NCBI RefSeq assembly: GCF_004343585.1
Contig: NZ_SLYW01000008.1
Location: forward strand, 1 to 64,000
Source: Neorhizobium sp. JUb45
GTDB lineage: Bacteria > Pseudomonadota > Alphaproteobacteria > Rhizobiales > Rhizobiaceae
Length of the DNA: 64,000 bases
Direction: 5' to 3'
Positions within the stretch are counted from its first letter, which is position 1. Every line of letters begins with the position of its first letter. Under the pieces are notes generated by a model. That model did not search any database and had not been told where the DNA came from. It worked only from the letters and a program-made list of their open reading frames with translations. The position numbers and the translations under genes are program-made. Of the stretch, positions 26,284 through 34,499 are shown in pieces.

Positions 26284-26321
26284 GGCCGCAGGCGTTGACA
26301 AATGCCTGCGGCCTATTTTTT
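26284..26321 (+). terminator. Rho-independent terminator of ahcY
   Basis: GGCCGCAGGC (26284-26293) and GCCTGCGGCC (26304-26313) form a perfect 10-bp stem with a 10-base loop, followed by TATTTTTT. It is 30 bases after the ahcY stop. Confidence 0.9.
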
Positions 26322-26447
26322 CGCACTAAGCTTCCCGCTGAATCCGGAAACAAGTATTGTTGTAAGACTTGATTCGCGCCCTTTTTTGCGTGGCGTGGGC
26401 TGGAATGTCTTGTCATCGATGCGGCACATGGACGGAGACAAGCCGGA

Positions 26448-29033
26448 ATGGCGGTTGAAAATATGGTCTTGCCTCGGCAGGCCGAAGTGAATGTCGAAGG
26501 CGACGAGGCCCCGACAAAAACAGCTCTATGCCAGCAGATGGCGACAGAACGTGACACCGCTCCGCGGGGTCTGCGTCGTCTTGTGCGTTGGGCAGCAGCT
26601 GCCCTTTCGGGTACGGCTCTTTCGGGCTTTGCCAGTGCAGCCTTTGCACAGGAAGCCGGCCTTGAGGCAGGCAGATTCCTTTCGTCGTCCGAGATCATCG
26701 TCCCGTCGCTGACCATCGGCGCCCTGGCGGCCGCTCTTCTGTCGACCATCTGGCTCGTTCGCCAGAAAGGCAATATCGAAGCCGAAAGCCGGGATGTACG
26801 CAGCGCGCTTTCCGACGCGCAGCAGAAAATCTCCAAATACGAAGCCCTGATTGCCGAAAAGAACCGGCGGATCGTCATCTGGGAAGCAGGCCCCGGCCGG
26901 CCGGAATTTCTCGGTCAGCTTCCCGTCGAGACCGGCGCACCGGCAGAAAATCGCGACTTTCTGGCTTTCGGACGATGGTTGAGCACGACCTCCGCCCCTG
27001 AACTGGAACGCGCCATCGAAGCACTTCGCAGCGACGCGCGCAGCTTCGACATGGTGGTCGAAACGTTCCGCAACGAGATTCTGGAAGTGCAAGGCCGCGT
27101 TTCCGGAGGCAAGGCCTTCGTACGCTTCATCGCGCTGAACAACCTGCGCGCCGAACTGGCGGAACTGAAAATAGAGCGCGAACGACTGTCGAGTTCGATG
27201 CTTCTGTTCCAATCGCTTCTGGATAGCCTTGAGCAACCGGTGTGGAGACGCGACAGCGAAGGTAACCTGACCTGGGTCAATCATGCCTACAGCGAAGCAG
27301 TGGAAACCGCTTCTCCTACGGCAGCTGTTCAGGAAAGCCATGAGTTCCTCGGCACAATTGCGCGTGAAAAAATCCGCGCCACCGCGACGGCAGCAACACC
27401 CTTCCATGACCGTCTGTCGACTGTCGTGCGCGGCAATCGTACGATCTTCGATATTTCCAATGTCGTCGGCCCTGGCGGTTCAGCGGGCATGGCGATCGAC
27501 GTCTCTGAAGCGGAAACCATTCGAGACGAGTTGAAGCGCACGCTCAAGAGCCATGCCGAAACGCTTGACCATCTGGCAACGCCAGTGGCAATCTTCGACG
27601 GCGAACAGAGGCTGCAATTCTATAATCAGGCATTCGTCCGCTTGTGGGATTTCGAACTCGGCTTCCTTGAAAGCCGGCCCGGCAATGCCGAGATGCTGGA
27701 TCGTTTGCGCAGCCAGAACAAGCTTCCCGAGCAGCTGAACTGGCGCAACTGGAAGGAATCCGTTCTTTCCGTCTATCGTTCTCTCGATACACAATCCGAT
27801 CGCTGGCACCTGCCGAACGGCCAGACCTTGCAGGTCATCGCCACCGCGCATCCGCAGGGCGGGGCAACTTGGGTGTTTGAAAACCTGACCGAACAGATGG
27901 ACCTCGAAACCCGCTACAACACGCTGGTGAAGGTTCAGGGCGAAACCATCGATCATCTTTCCGAAGGCGTTGCGGTTTTCGGCCCGGACGGCCGCATTCG
28001 TCTGTCCAATCCGGCATTCCGGGTACTTTGGAACGTGACCGAGGAGCAGGCCAAGCCGGGCACGCATATACGTGCCATCGAGGCTGCCTGCGCCTACGAG
28101 TATGAAAAGCCGGATGGCTGGCGCCATTTTGGTCAGATGCTGACCAATTTCGACGACGAGAGACCTTCCCTGCAGGGCACATTCGAACTGCATTCGGGGC
28201 TTGTTCTCGATTATGCCGTTATTCCGCTGCCGAACGCGCAGACCATGCTGACCTTCGTCAACCGCACCGACAGCGCATTGGCAGAACGGGCACTGAAGGA
28301 AAAGAACGAGGCGCTTCGCAAGGCAGATGAGCTGAAGAACGATTTTGTTCAGCACGTCTCCTACGAACTTCGTTCTCCACTGACCAACATCATCGGCTTC
28401 ACGGACCTGCTCAAGACGCCGGGTCTCGGTGATCTGAATGATCGTCAGGCAGAATATGTCGATCACATTTCGACCTCCTCTTCGATCCTGCTGACGATCG
28501 TCAACGACATTCTCGACTTGGCAACCGTCGATGCCGGCATCATGCAGTTGAACTACAACGAGACCGATATCGACGAACTGCTCGATGACGTTTCGCTGCA
28601 GATCGCCAATCGTCTCCAAGAAAACAACGTCACGCTTGAAATCAACGCCCCGACAGGTCTGGGTGCGATCGTTGCGGACCAGCAGCGCCTGAAGCAGATC
28701 TTGATCAAGCTGATCACCAACGCGACGAATTTTGCACCGGATGGATCGATCATCACGCTGAATTGCTGGCGTCAGAGCGAAGATTTCTACTTCTCCGTCG
28801 CCGATCAAGGCCCGGGGATTCCCGAGGACATGCTGAAGACGGTGTTCGACCGTTTCTCCTCCAGCAACAAGGGTGGCAAGCGCAGCGGCGCGGGTCTTGG
28901 CCTTTCGATCGTTGAAAGCTTCGTGACCCTGCACCACGGCGATGTCCGCATCGAAAGTGGCCCGAGCCAGGGAACAACTGTGACCTGCCGCATCCCGAGC
29001 GCGCTGAACGCCCGCTCTGTCGCCGCCGAATGA
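26448..29033 (+). CDS. divL: DivL-type PAS sensor (tyrosine H-box pseudo-histidine kinase)
   Basis: An 861-residue protein. Two hydrophobic stretches (about 45-68 and 82-106) anchor it in the inner membrane. Three PAS-like repeats follow, near 265, 388 and 505 (each with a xxxPVWRRD / PVAIFDGE / GVAVFGPDG core). The dimerisation domain reads FVQHVSYELRSPLTNI: Tyr639 stands where histidine kinases have the phospho-acceptor His. The ATPase domain is intact (DQGPGIPED, SGAGLGLSIVESF). This substitution is the hallmark of DivL, which in Caulobacter binds phospho-free DivK to modulate CckA and hence CtrA. It is probably an essential cell-cycle regulator here. Confidence 0.9.
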   Translation: MAVENMVLPRQAEVNVEGDEAPTKTALCQQMATERDTAPRGLRRLVRWAAAALSGTALSGFASAAFAQEAGLEAGRFLSSSEIIVPSLTIGALAAALLSTIWLVRQKGNIEAESRDVRSALSDAQQKISKYEALIAEKNRRIVIWEAGPGRPEFLGQLPVETGAPAENRDFLAFGRWLSTTSAPELERAIEALRSDARSFDMVVETFRNEILEVQGRVSGGKAFVRFIALNNLRAELAELKIERERLSSSMLLFQSLLDSLEQPVWRRDSEGNLTWVNHAYSEAVETASPTAAVQESHEFLGTIAREKIRATATAATPFHDRLSTVVRGNRTIFDISNVVGPGGSAGMAIDVSEAETIRDELKRTLKSHAETLDHLATPVAIFDGEQRLQFYNQAFVRLWDFELGFLESRPGNAEMLDRLRSQNKLPEQLNWRNWKESVLSVYRSLDTQSDRWHLPNGQTLQVIATAHPQGGATWVFENLTEQMDLETRYNTLVKVQGETIDHLSEGVAVFGPDGRIRLSNPAFRVLWNVTEEQAKPGTHIRAIEAACAYEYEKPDGWRHFGQMLTNFDDERPSLQGTFELHSGLVLDYAVIPLPNAQTMLTFVNRTDSALAERALKEKNEALRKADELKNDFVQHVSYELRSPLTNIIGFTDLLKTPGLGDLNDRQAEYVDHISTSSSILLTIVNDILDLATVDAGIMQLNYNETDIDELLDDVSLQIANRLQENNVTLEINAPTGLGAIVADQQRLKQILIKLITNATNFAPDGSIITLNCWRQSEDFYFSVADQGPGIPEDMLKTVFDRFSSSNKGGKRSGAGLGLSIVESFVTLHHGDVRIESGPSQGTTVTCRIPSALNARSVAAE

Positions 29034-30544
29034 ACGGGAAAACCGTCTTCACAATCGAGCTGGAGGACGATGCCGCCACGGCCCGTCTCGGCGAAGATTT
29101 GGCGATGGCCTTGAAAGCAGGAGATTGCCTGGCATTGTCGGGCGATCTCGGTGCCGGAAAATCAACACTCGCCAGAGCTTTTCTGCGCGCCTTAGCAGAT
29201 GACGAAGCGCTTGAGGTTCCGAGCCCGACTTTTACGCTGGTTCAGACCTATCCGCTTCGCATCCCTGTCGCGCATTTCGATCTCTATCGTCTGGCCGACA
29301 GTTCGGAACTCGATGAGCTTGGTTTCGACGAAGCGCTTGCGGACGGGATCTGTATCGTCGAATGGCCAGAAGTGGCCGAAGGCGCTTTGCCACGCGACCG
29401 CATCCTTTTAGCACTCCAGCACCAGGCCTCAGGGCGATTGGCGACGATAACCGCAGCGGGGTCTCAGGCGGATCGCATTTCCCGGACGCTTTCCATTCGC
29501 GCCTTCCTTGATCACAATCACTACATCGGCAGCCAACGACGCTTTTTGACAGGCGATGCTTCCGTCATGCGTGGTTATGAGCGCATTCATCCGGTCGATG
29601 GGAAATCCATCATCCTCATGGATTGGCCCGTGCGCCCGGAGGGACCGCCCGTCCTCGACGGCAAGCCATATCCGAAGGTCGCCCATATTGCAGAAAACGT
29701 CGAACCTTTCGTCGCAATTGCCGGCTATCTGCGGGACAACGGGCTGACGGCACCGGAAATCTATATTGCCGACTATGAAGCCGGTTTTCTCCTGATCGAA
29801 AATCTCGGCCCGGACGGCGTACTTGACGCTGAAGGACGGCCGATCGCAGATCGATATCGGGAAAGCGTCGCCGCTCTCGCTTACCTGCACGGACAAGCGC
29901 CACAGCAGGATATCGCCTTCGATGGCAATCGCATCCATCATGTCCCGGATTTCGACCCGGTGGCAATGAAGATGGAAACGCGCCTTCTGCTCGATTGGCA
30001 CCTGCCATGGAAAAACGGCAGCACGGCCAGCGAGGAACAGCGCGAAACCTATCTGGCAATCTGGGATGATTTGATCGCCGACCTCTCCGGCTGCGAGATC
30101 CATCTTCTGCTGCGCGATTTCCACTCGCCCAATATCATCTGGCAGGAGCAGGCTGAAAACATCCGTAAAGTCGGTATCATCGACTTTCAGGACGCTATGA
30201 TGGGGCCAACAGCGTATGATGTTGCATCATTGGTGCAGGATGCCCGCGTGACCATCGGGCCTGCTCTGGCAAACATGCTGATGGCCGATTATCTTCGCCT
30301 TCGACATACGCAGGGCGGCTTTGACGAACAGAGCTTTCTCAAAGCCTGGGCAATCATGTCCGCACAGCGCAATTGCAAGCTGGCCGGTCTTTGGGTGCGG
30401 TTGATGCAACGGGACGGCAAGCCCGGCTACATGCAGCATATGCCACGTACACTCAGCTATCTCTCCACCGCCCTTCAGCACGAAGCGCTTGCCCCCTTGC
30501 GCGAATGGTGCAGGCAGGCTGGAATGGGTTTGAGCGAAACCTGA
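29030..30544 (+). CDS. Fusion of TsaE (tRNA t6A ATPase) and AmgK-like amino-sugar kinase
   Basis: A 504-residue two-domain protein overlapping divL by 4 bases. Residues 1-155 are TsaE, with P-loop GDLGAGKST (38-46), PSPTFTLV and HFDLYRL, the ATPase of the tRNA threonylcarbamoyladenosine complex. Residues 160-504 are an aminoglycoside-phosphotransferase-fold kinase with catalytic loop LLRDFHSPN (Asp363, Asn368) and metal-binding DFQDAMMG. That half resembles AmgK, the anomeric MurNAc/GlcNAc kinase of cell-wall recycling. The next gene is a MurU-like nucleotidyltransferase, which supports this reading. Such fusions are known in rhizobia; why the two are joined is unclear. Confidence 0.88.
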   Translation: MNGKTVFTIELEDDAATARLGEDLAMALKAGDCLALSGDLGAGKSTLARAFLRALADDEALEVPSPTFTLVQTYPLRIPVAHFDLYRLADSSELDELGFDEALADGICIVEWPEVAEGALPRDRILLALQHQASGRLATITAAGSQADRISRTLSIRAFLDHNHYIGSQRRFLTGDASVMRGYERIHPVDGKSIILMDWPVRPEGPPVLDGKPYPKVAHIAENVEPFVAIAGYLRDNGLTAPEIYIADYEAGFLLIENLGPDGVLDAEGRPIADRYRESVAALAYLHGQAPQQDIAFDGNRIHHVPDFDPVAMKMETRLLLDWHLPWKNGSTASEEQRETYLAIWDDLIADLSGCEIHLLLRDFHSPNIIWQEQAENIRKVGIIDFQDAMMGPTAYDVASLVQDARVTIGPALANMLMADYLRLRHTQGGFDEQSFLKAWAIMSAQRNCKLAGLWVRLMQRDGKPGYMQHMPRTLSYLSTALQHEALAPLREWCRQAGMGLSET

Positions 30545-30570
30545 ACCCTCGAATCATTGATACGGAGATC

Positions 30571-31302
30571 ATGACGATAAAAAATGCGATGGTGCTGGCC
30601 GCGGGCCTCGGCACCCGTTTGCGACCGATTACCGACCGTATGCCCAAACCGCTGGTGGCCGTCGGCGGCAAACCGATGATCGACTATGCGCTGGACAGTC
30701 TGGCCGACGCCGGCGTTTCCCATGCGGTTGTCAATGTCCACCATTTTGCTGATCAGATGGAGGCGCATCTTGCCTCCTATCCGCGGTTGAATGTGGCCAT
30801 TTCCGATGAACGCGACCAATTGATGAATTCCGGCGGCGGGCTGGTGAAAGGCCTTGAGCTGCTTGAGCCCGGCCGCATTTTTGTGATGAACGCCGACCTC
30901 TTCTGGATTGGCGAGACAGCCGGAACGCCGACGAACCTGCAGCGTCTTGCCCAGTTTTTCGATCCCGAGCGGATGGATATGGCACTTCTCTGTGTGCCGA
31001 TCGAAAACACCACCGGACATAATGGCAAGAAGGATTTTGGCCTTTCTGCAAATGGGAAGCTTGTCCGATACACCGAAGGTTCAGGCCAGGCCGTGGTCTA
31101 TGCCGGAGCAATCGTGCTTGAGACCTCGCTTTTCGATGATGCGCCACAGGACGCCTTCAATCTCAACATCTATTTCGACCGGGCAATCGCCGCCGGTCGG
31201 CTGTATGGCATCAGTCTGGAGGGTCATTGGCTGACCGTAGGCACACCCGATGCGCTTGTTGAGGCAGAAACCGTGCTTCAGGAAGCCGGGGTGGGCACAT
31301 GA
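30571..31302 (+). CDS. murU: Nucleotidyltransferase, MurU-like
   Basis: A 243-residue sugar-1-phosphate nucleotidyltransferase starting at ATG 30571 after CGGAG. The NTP-binding signature AAGLGTRLRPITDRMPKPLV is at the N-terminus, with VMNADLFW supplying a metal-binding Asp. With the preceding kinase domain it would convert MurNAc-1-phosphate to UDP-MurNAc, bypassing de novo synthesis and giving resistance to fosfomycin in Pseudomonas. That pathway in this organism is inferred from gene pairing. It overlaps addB by 4 bases. Confidence 0.85.
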   Translation: MTIKNAMVLAAGLGTRLRPITDRMPKPLVAVGGKPMIDYALDSLADAGVSHAVVNVHHFADQMEAHLASYPRLNVAISDERDQLMNSGGGLVKGLELLEPGRIFVMNADLFWIGETAGTPTNLQRLAQFFDPERMDMALLCVPIENTTGHNGKKDFGLSANGKLVRYTEGSGQAVVYAGAIVLETSLFDDAPQDAFNLNIYFDRAIAAGRLYGISLEGHWLTVGTPDALVEAETVLQEAGVGT

Positions 31303-34300
31303 TCCCCACCCGTCATAAACGGGTTTTTACGGTGCCGGCAGCGGTGCCGTTTCTCAACACGATCGCCGCCCGGCTTCTGGATGGGAGCCTTGTCGATGGC
31401 TTTCAGCATGATCCCGCCGATCCGTTGTCGCTGTCGAAAGTGACCATCTTTGTGCCGACACGCCGCGCCGCCCGCGTGCTGCGTTCGGAATTCGTTGATC
31501 TCCTCGGTGGGCGCTCAGCCATCCTGCCAATCATTCGCCCACTCGGCGAAACCGATGACGACAGCGGCTATTTTGACCTTGCCGCACCGGAGGAAATGGA
31601 TCTGGCGCTGCCGATCGGCGGGGTGTCGCGTCTTCTGGAACTGGCACGACTGATCCTTGCATGGCGCAACCAGTTGCCGCTGGCAATCACTGCCGTTCAT
31701 TCCACGTCTCCTCTTGTCGCGCCGGCCAGCCCGGCAGATGCGATATGGCTCGCGCGCGCGCTGGCCGAGCTGACCGACTCGATCGAAACCGAAGAGCGGG
31801 ACTGGAACGACCTCAACAAGCTGGATACGGCCGAGCATCCTCTCTGGTGGCAGCTGACCGCAGAATTCCTGAAAATCGCCAGCGCCTTCTGGCCGGCGCG
31901 ACTGGAAGAATTGCGACGCTCCTCGCCTGCCCGGCATCAATCTGCAATTCTTCGCGGCGAGGCCCGCCGGATTGCCACCAGCGCCCATCAGGGACCTGTA
32001 ATCGTTGCTGGCTCAACCGGTTCTGTCCCCGCGGCGGCTGATCTCATTGCTGCAATTGCCTTGCTGCCAAATGGCGTTGTTGTGTTACCCGGCCTCGACC
32101 AGTCCATGTCGGACGAGCATTGGAACCTGCTGGACGATGATCGTTTTCTCGACAAGCGATCCGAGCCTTCAGCACGCAGCCATCCGCAATTCGGCCTGTC
32201 AAAACTGCTGAAACGGCTGCAGATCGACCGCAGCGAAGTCGAAGTGCTTGCCGCGGCTTCAGACGATCTGGCTTTTCGGGCCAAAACATTGTCGAAAGCA
32301 CTGGCTCCTGCCAAGGCCACCGACGACTGGAGCGAATGGCGATCCGCTGCCGACAAACAAGCTCTTGCAGAAGCATTTGCCGACATCACGCTGATCGAAG
32401 CCGCCAATGAGCGCGAAGAGGCAACAACGATTGCAATTGCCCTGCGCATGGCGTTGGAGAAACCCGGCCGGCATGGTGAATCACAGGCAGCGCTGATCAC
32501 TCCCGATCGCGCACTGGCACGCCGCGTCATGGCAGAACTTGCTCGTTTCGGCATTATCGCTGATGACACTGCCGGCACGCCGCTATCCTCGACGCCACAA
32601 GGCACGTTGCTGCAACTGACGCTGGAAGCGATCCTACGCCCAGGCGATCCGGTACCGATCGTGGCGTTGTTGAAACATCCCCTCGCCCGGTTCGGCCTGC
32701 CCGACACGGAAGCGCGCGCTGCGGCACAGGCTCTGGAACTTCTCGCCCTGCGGGGCGGTATCGGCGAAATGGATATCAGCACGCTTGGCCAATTGCTTGC
32801 GCGCCGCCTCGAAGAGCAGAAGAGCGATCGCCACACGCCACAATGGCGACTGTCACTACCGGACAGATCAGCCGATAAGGCAAGACAGCTGGCAGAGCGG
32901 ATAACGGCAGCAGTCGAGCCTCTGGCATCGGCGATCCTTGGTCGGCTTCCAAGCGGGCGAGGCAGAACGGCAAAACTGTCGCTCTCCGAATGGGCAGCCC
33001 GTTCCGGCCGCGTGCTCGAAGAGATTGCCAAGGATGAGCGTGGAGATCTTTCCGCGCTGTGGTCCGGTGAAGCCGGTGAGCGTCTGGCCGACATGCTGTC
33101 CGAAGTGATCGAGGCCAACGGCCAGATGGAGGCCGATGGTCCGCAATGGATCGATGTCGTTACCGCCCTGACGACGGCCGAAGCGGTGAAACCGAAGGCG
33201 CTCAGTCACCCCCGCCTTTTCATATTCGGTACACTGGAAGCCCGCTTGCAGAGCGTCGATACGCTGGTTCTCGGTGGTCTCAATGAAGGGTCGTGGCCGG
33301 GACAGTCGGTCAACAATCCCTTCCTGTCGCGAACCATGAAGGTGGATCTCGGGCTGGAACCACCGGAAAGGCGCATTGGCCAGCTCGCGCACGATTTCGA
33401 AATGGCGAGCGGCACTCGGCGTCTGATCTATTCCCGTTCGCTGCGGCAAGGCACGGCGCCGACTGTCGCCTCGCGCTGGCTGCAACGTCTGCTGGCTTTG
33501 GGCGGACCGGACTTTGCCAGGGAATTGCGGGCGCGTGGTGATGTATATCGAAGTTGGGCCGGTCTGATCGACGCTGCGCCATCGCAGCCTGTCGCCAAAC
33601 GCCCCTCACCGACACCACCGCCGGAATTGCAGCCGACAAAATATTCCTTCAGCGAGGTCGGTCGACTGCGACGCGATCCGTATTCCATCTACGCCGCCCG
33701 CATCCTCAAGCTTGATCCGCTGAAACCGTTCAACGAGGATCCGGGTGCCGCGCAGCGTGGCACACTTTATCACCGCATTATCGATAGCTATACGCGTGAG
33801 GGCCACATCCCCGGTACGCCGGTGGCGCGGGAGGCTATGCTGCGGGTGACGACGGAGCTTTTCGACGCCGAGAAACTGCCGCCGCATATCGATCAGGTGT
33901 GGCGCCCGCGGTTCCTGAAAGTGGCCGAAGCCTTTCTGCACTGGGAAACAGCCCGTGCCACGGACATTCGCGAAACCTTTACGGAACTCTCAGCCGGATT
34001 CGAAATCCCTGAAGCCGGCATACGGCTGACGGGCGTTGCCGACCGTATCGATATCAAGGGTTCGGGCCACGCCGATATCATCGATTACAAAACGGGCCTC
34101 AGCCCTTCCGTCAATCAGGCGCGATCGCTGCTCGATCCGCAATTGGCACTGGAAGCGGCGGCACTTCTGGCCGGTGGCTTCAAGGACATGCCGGCCATGA
34201 CACCGGCGGAACTGACCTATGTTCGCCTCAGACCCGGAGACCGTTTTGCGACTGACACCGTGAACAACGAATTCGCCAAGGAAACCGCAAAAATTCAACC

Positions 34301-34499
34301 GAAATCGGCGATCGATCTCGCCAATGAGAGCAGAGAGCAGCTGGCTGGTTTCGTCAATCTTCTGCGCAGCGGCAAGGCCGGTTTCTCTTCCCGCCTGATA
34401 CCCATGATGCAAAGCGCCTATGATGGCGATTACGATCATCTGGCGCGCGTCGCCGAATGGTCGACGGCTGAAGTCGAGGAAGGTGACGGCGATGAATGA
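31299..34499 (+). CDS. addB: Double-strand break repair protein AddB
   Basis: A 1066-residue AddB of the alphaproteobacterial type. A RecB-family nuclease domain at the C-terminus has DRIDIKGSGHADIIDYKTG (Asp929, Lys931), and the helicase-like N-terminus has FVPTRRAARVLRSEF in place of a canonical Walker A. With AddA it resects DNA ends and loads RecA. The whole protein contains no cysteine, so the iron-sulfur cluster of Firmicutes AddB cannot form. It overlaps murU by 4 bases and addA by 8. Confidence 0.94.
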   Translation: MIPTRHKRVFTVPAAVPFLNTIAARLLDGSLVDGFQHDPADPLSLSKVTIFVPTRRAARVLRSEFVDLLGGRSAILPIIRPLGETDDDSGYFDLAAPEEMDLALPIGGVSRLLELARLILAWRNQLPLAITAVHSTSPLVAPASPADAIWLARALAELTDSIETEERDWNDLNKLDTAEHPLWWQLTAEFLKIASAFWPARLEELRRSSPARHQSAILRGEARRIATSAHQGPVIVAGSTGSVPAAADLIAAIALLPNGVVVLPGLDQSMSDEHWNLLDDDRFLDKRSEPSARSHPQFGLSKLLKRLQIDRSEVEVLAAASDDLAFRAKTLSKALAPAKATDDWSEWRSAADKQALAEAFADITLIEAANEREEATTIAIALRMALEKPGRHGESQAALITPDRALARRVMAELARFGIIADDTAGTPLSSTPQGTLLQLTLEAILRPGDPVPIVALLKHPLARFGLPDTEARAAAQALELLALRGGIGEMDISTLGQLLARRLEEQKSDRHTPQWRLSLPDRSADKARQLAERITAAVEPLASAILGRLPSGRGRTAKLSLSEWAARSGRVLEEIAKDERGDLSALWSGEAGERLADMLSEVIEANGQMEADGPQWIDVVTALTTAEAVKPKALSHPRLFIFGTLEARLQSVDTLVLGGLNEGSWPGQSVNNPFLSRTMKVDLGLEPPERRIGQLAHDFEMASGTRRLIYSRSLRQGTAPTVASRWLQRLLALGGPDFARELRARGDVYRSWAGLIDAAPSQPVAKRPSPTPPPELQPTKYSFSEVGRLRRDPYSIYAARILKLDPLKPFNEDPGAAQRGTLYHRIIDSYTREGHIPGTPVAREAMLRVTTELFDAEKLPPHIDQVWRPRFLKVAEAFLHWETARATDIRETFTELSAGFEIPEAGIRLTGVADRIDIKGSGHADIIDYKTGLSPSVNQARSLLDPQLALEAAALLAGGFKDMPAMTPAELTYVRLRPGDRFATDTVNNEFAKETAKIQPKSAIDLANESREQLAGFVNLLRSGKAGFSSRLIPMMQSAYDGDYDHLARVAEWSTAEVEEGDGDE

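Noticed and set aside
26267..26878. A 203-codon minus-strand frame before divL
   Set aside because: It runs antisense over the divL N-terminus and the ahcY terminator and shows no family features.
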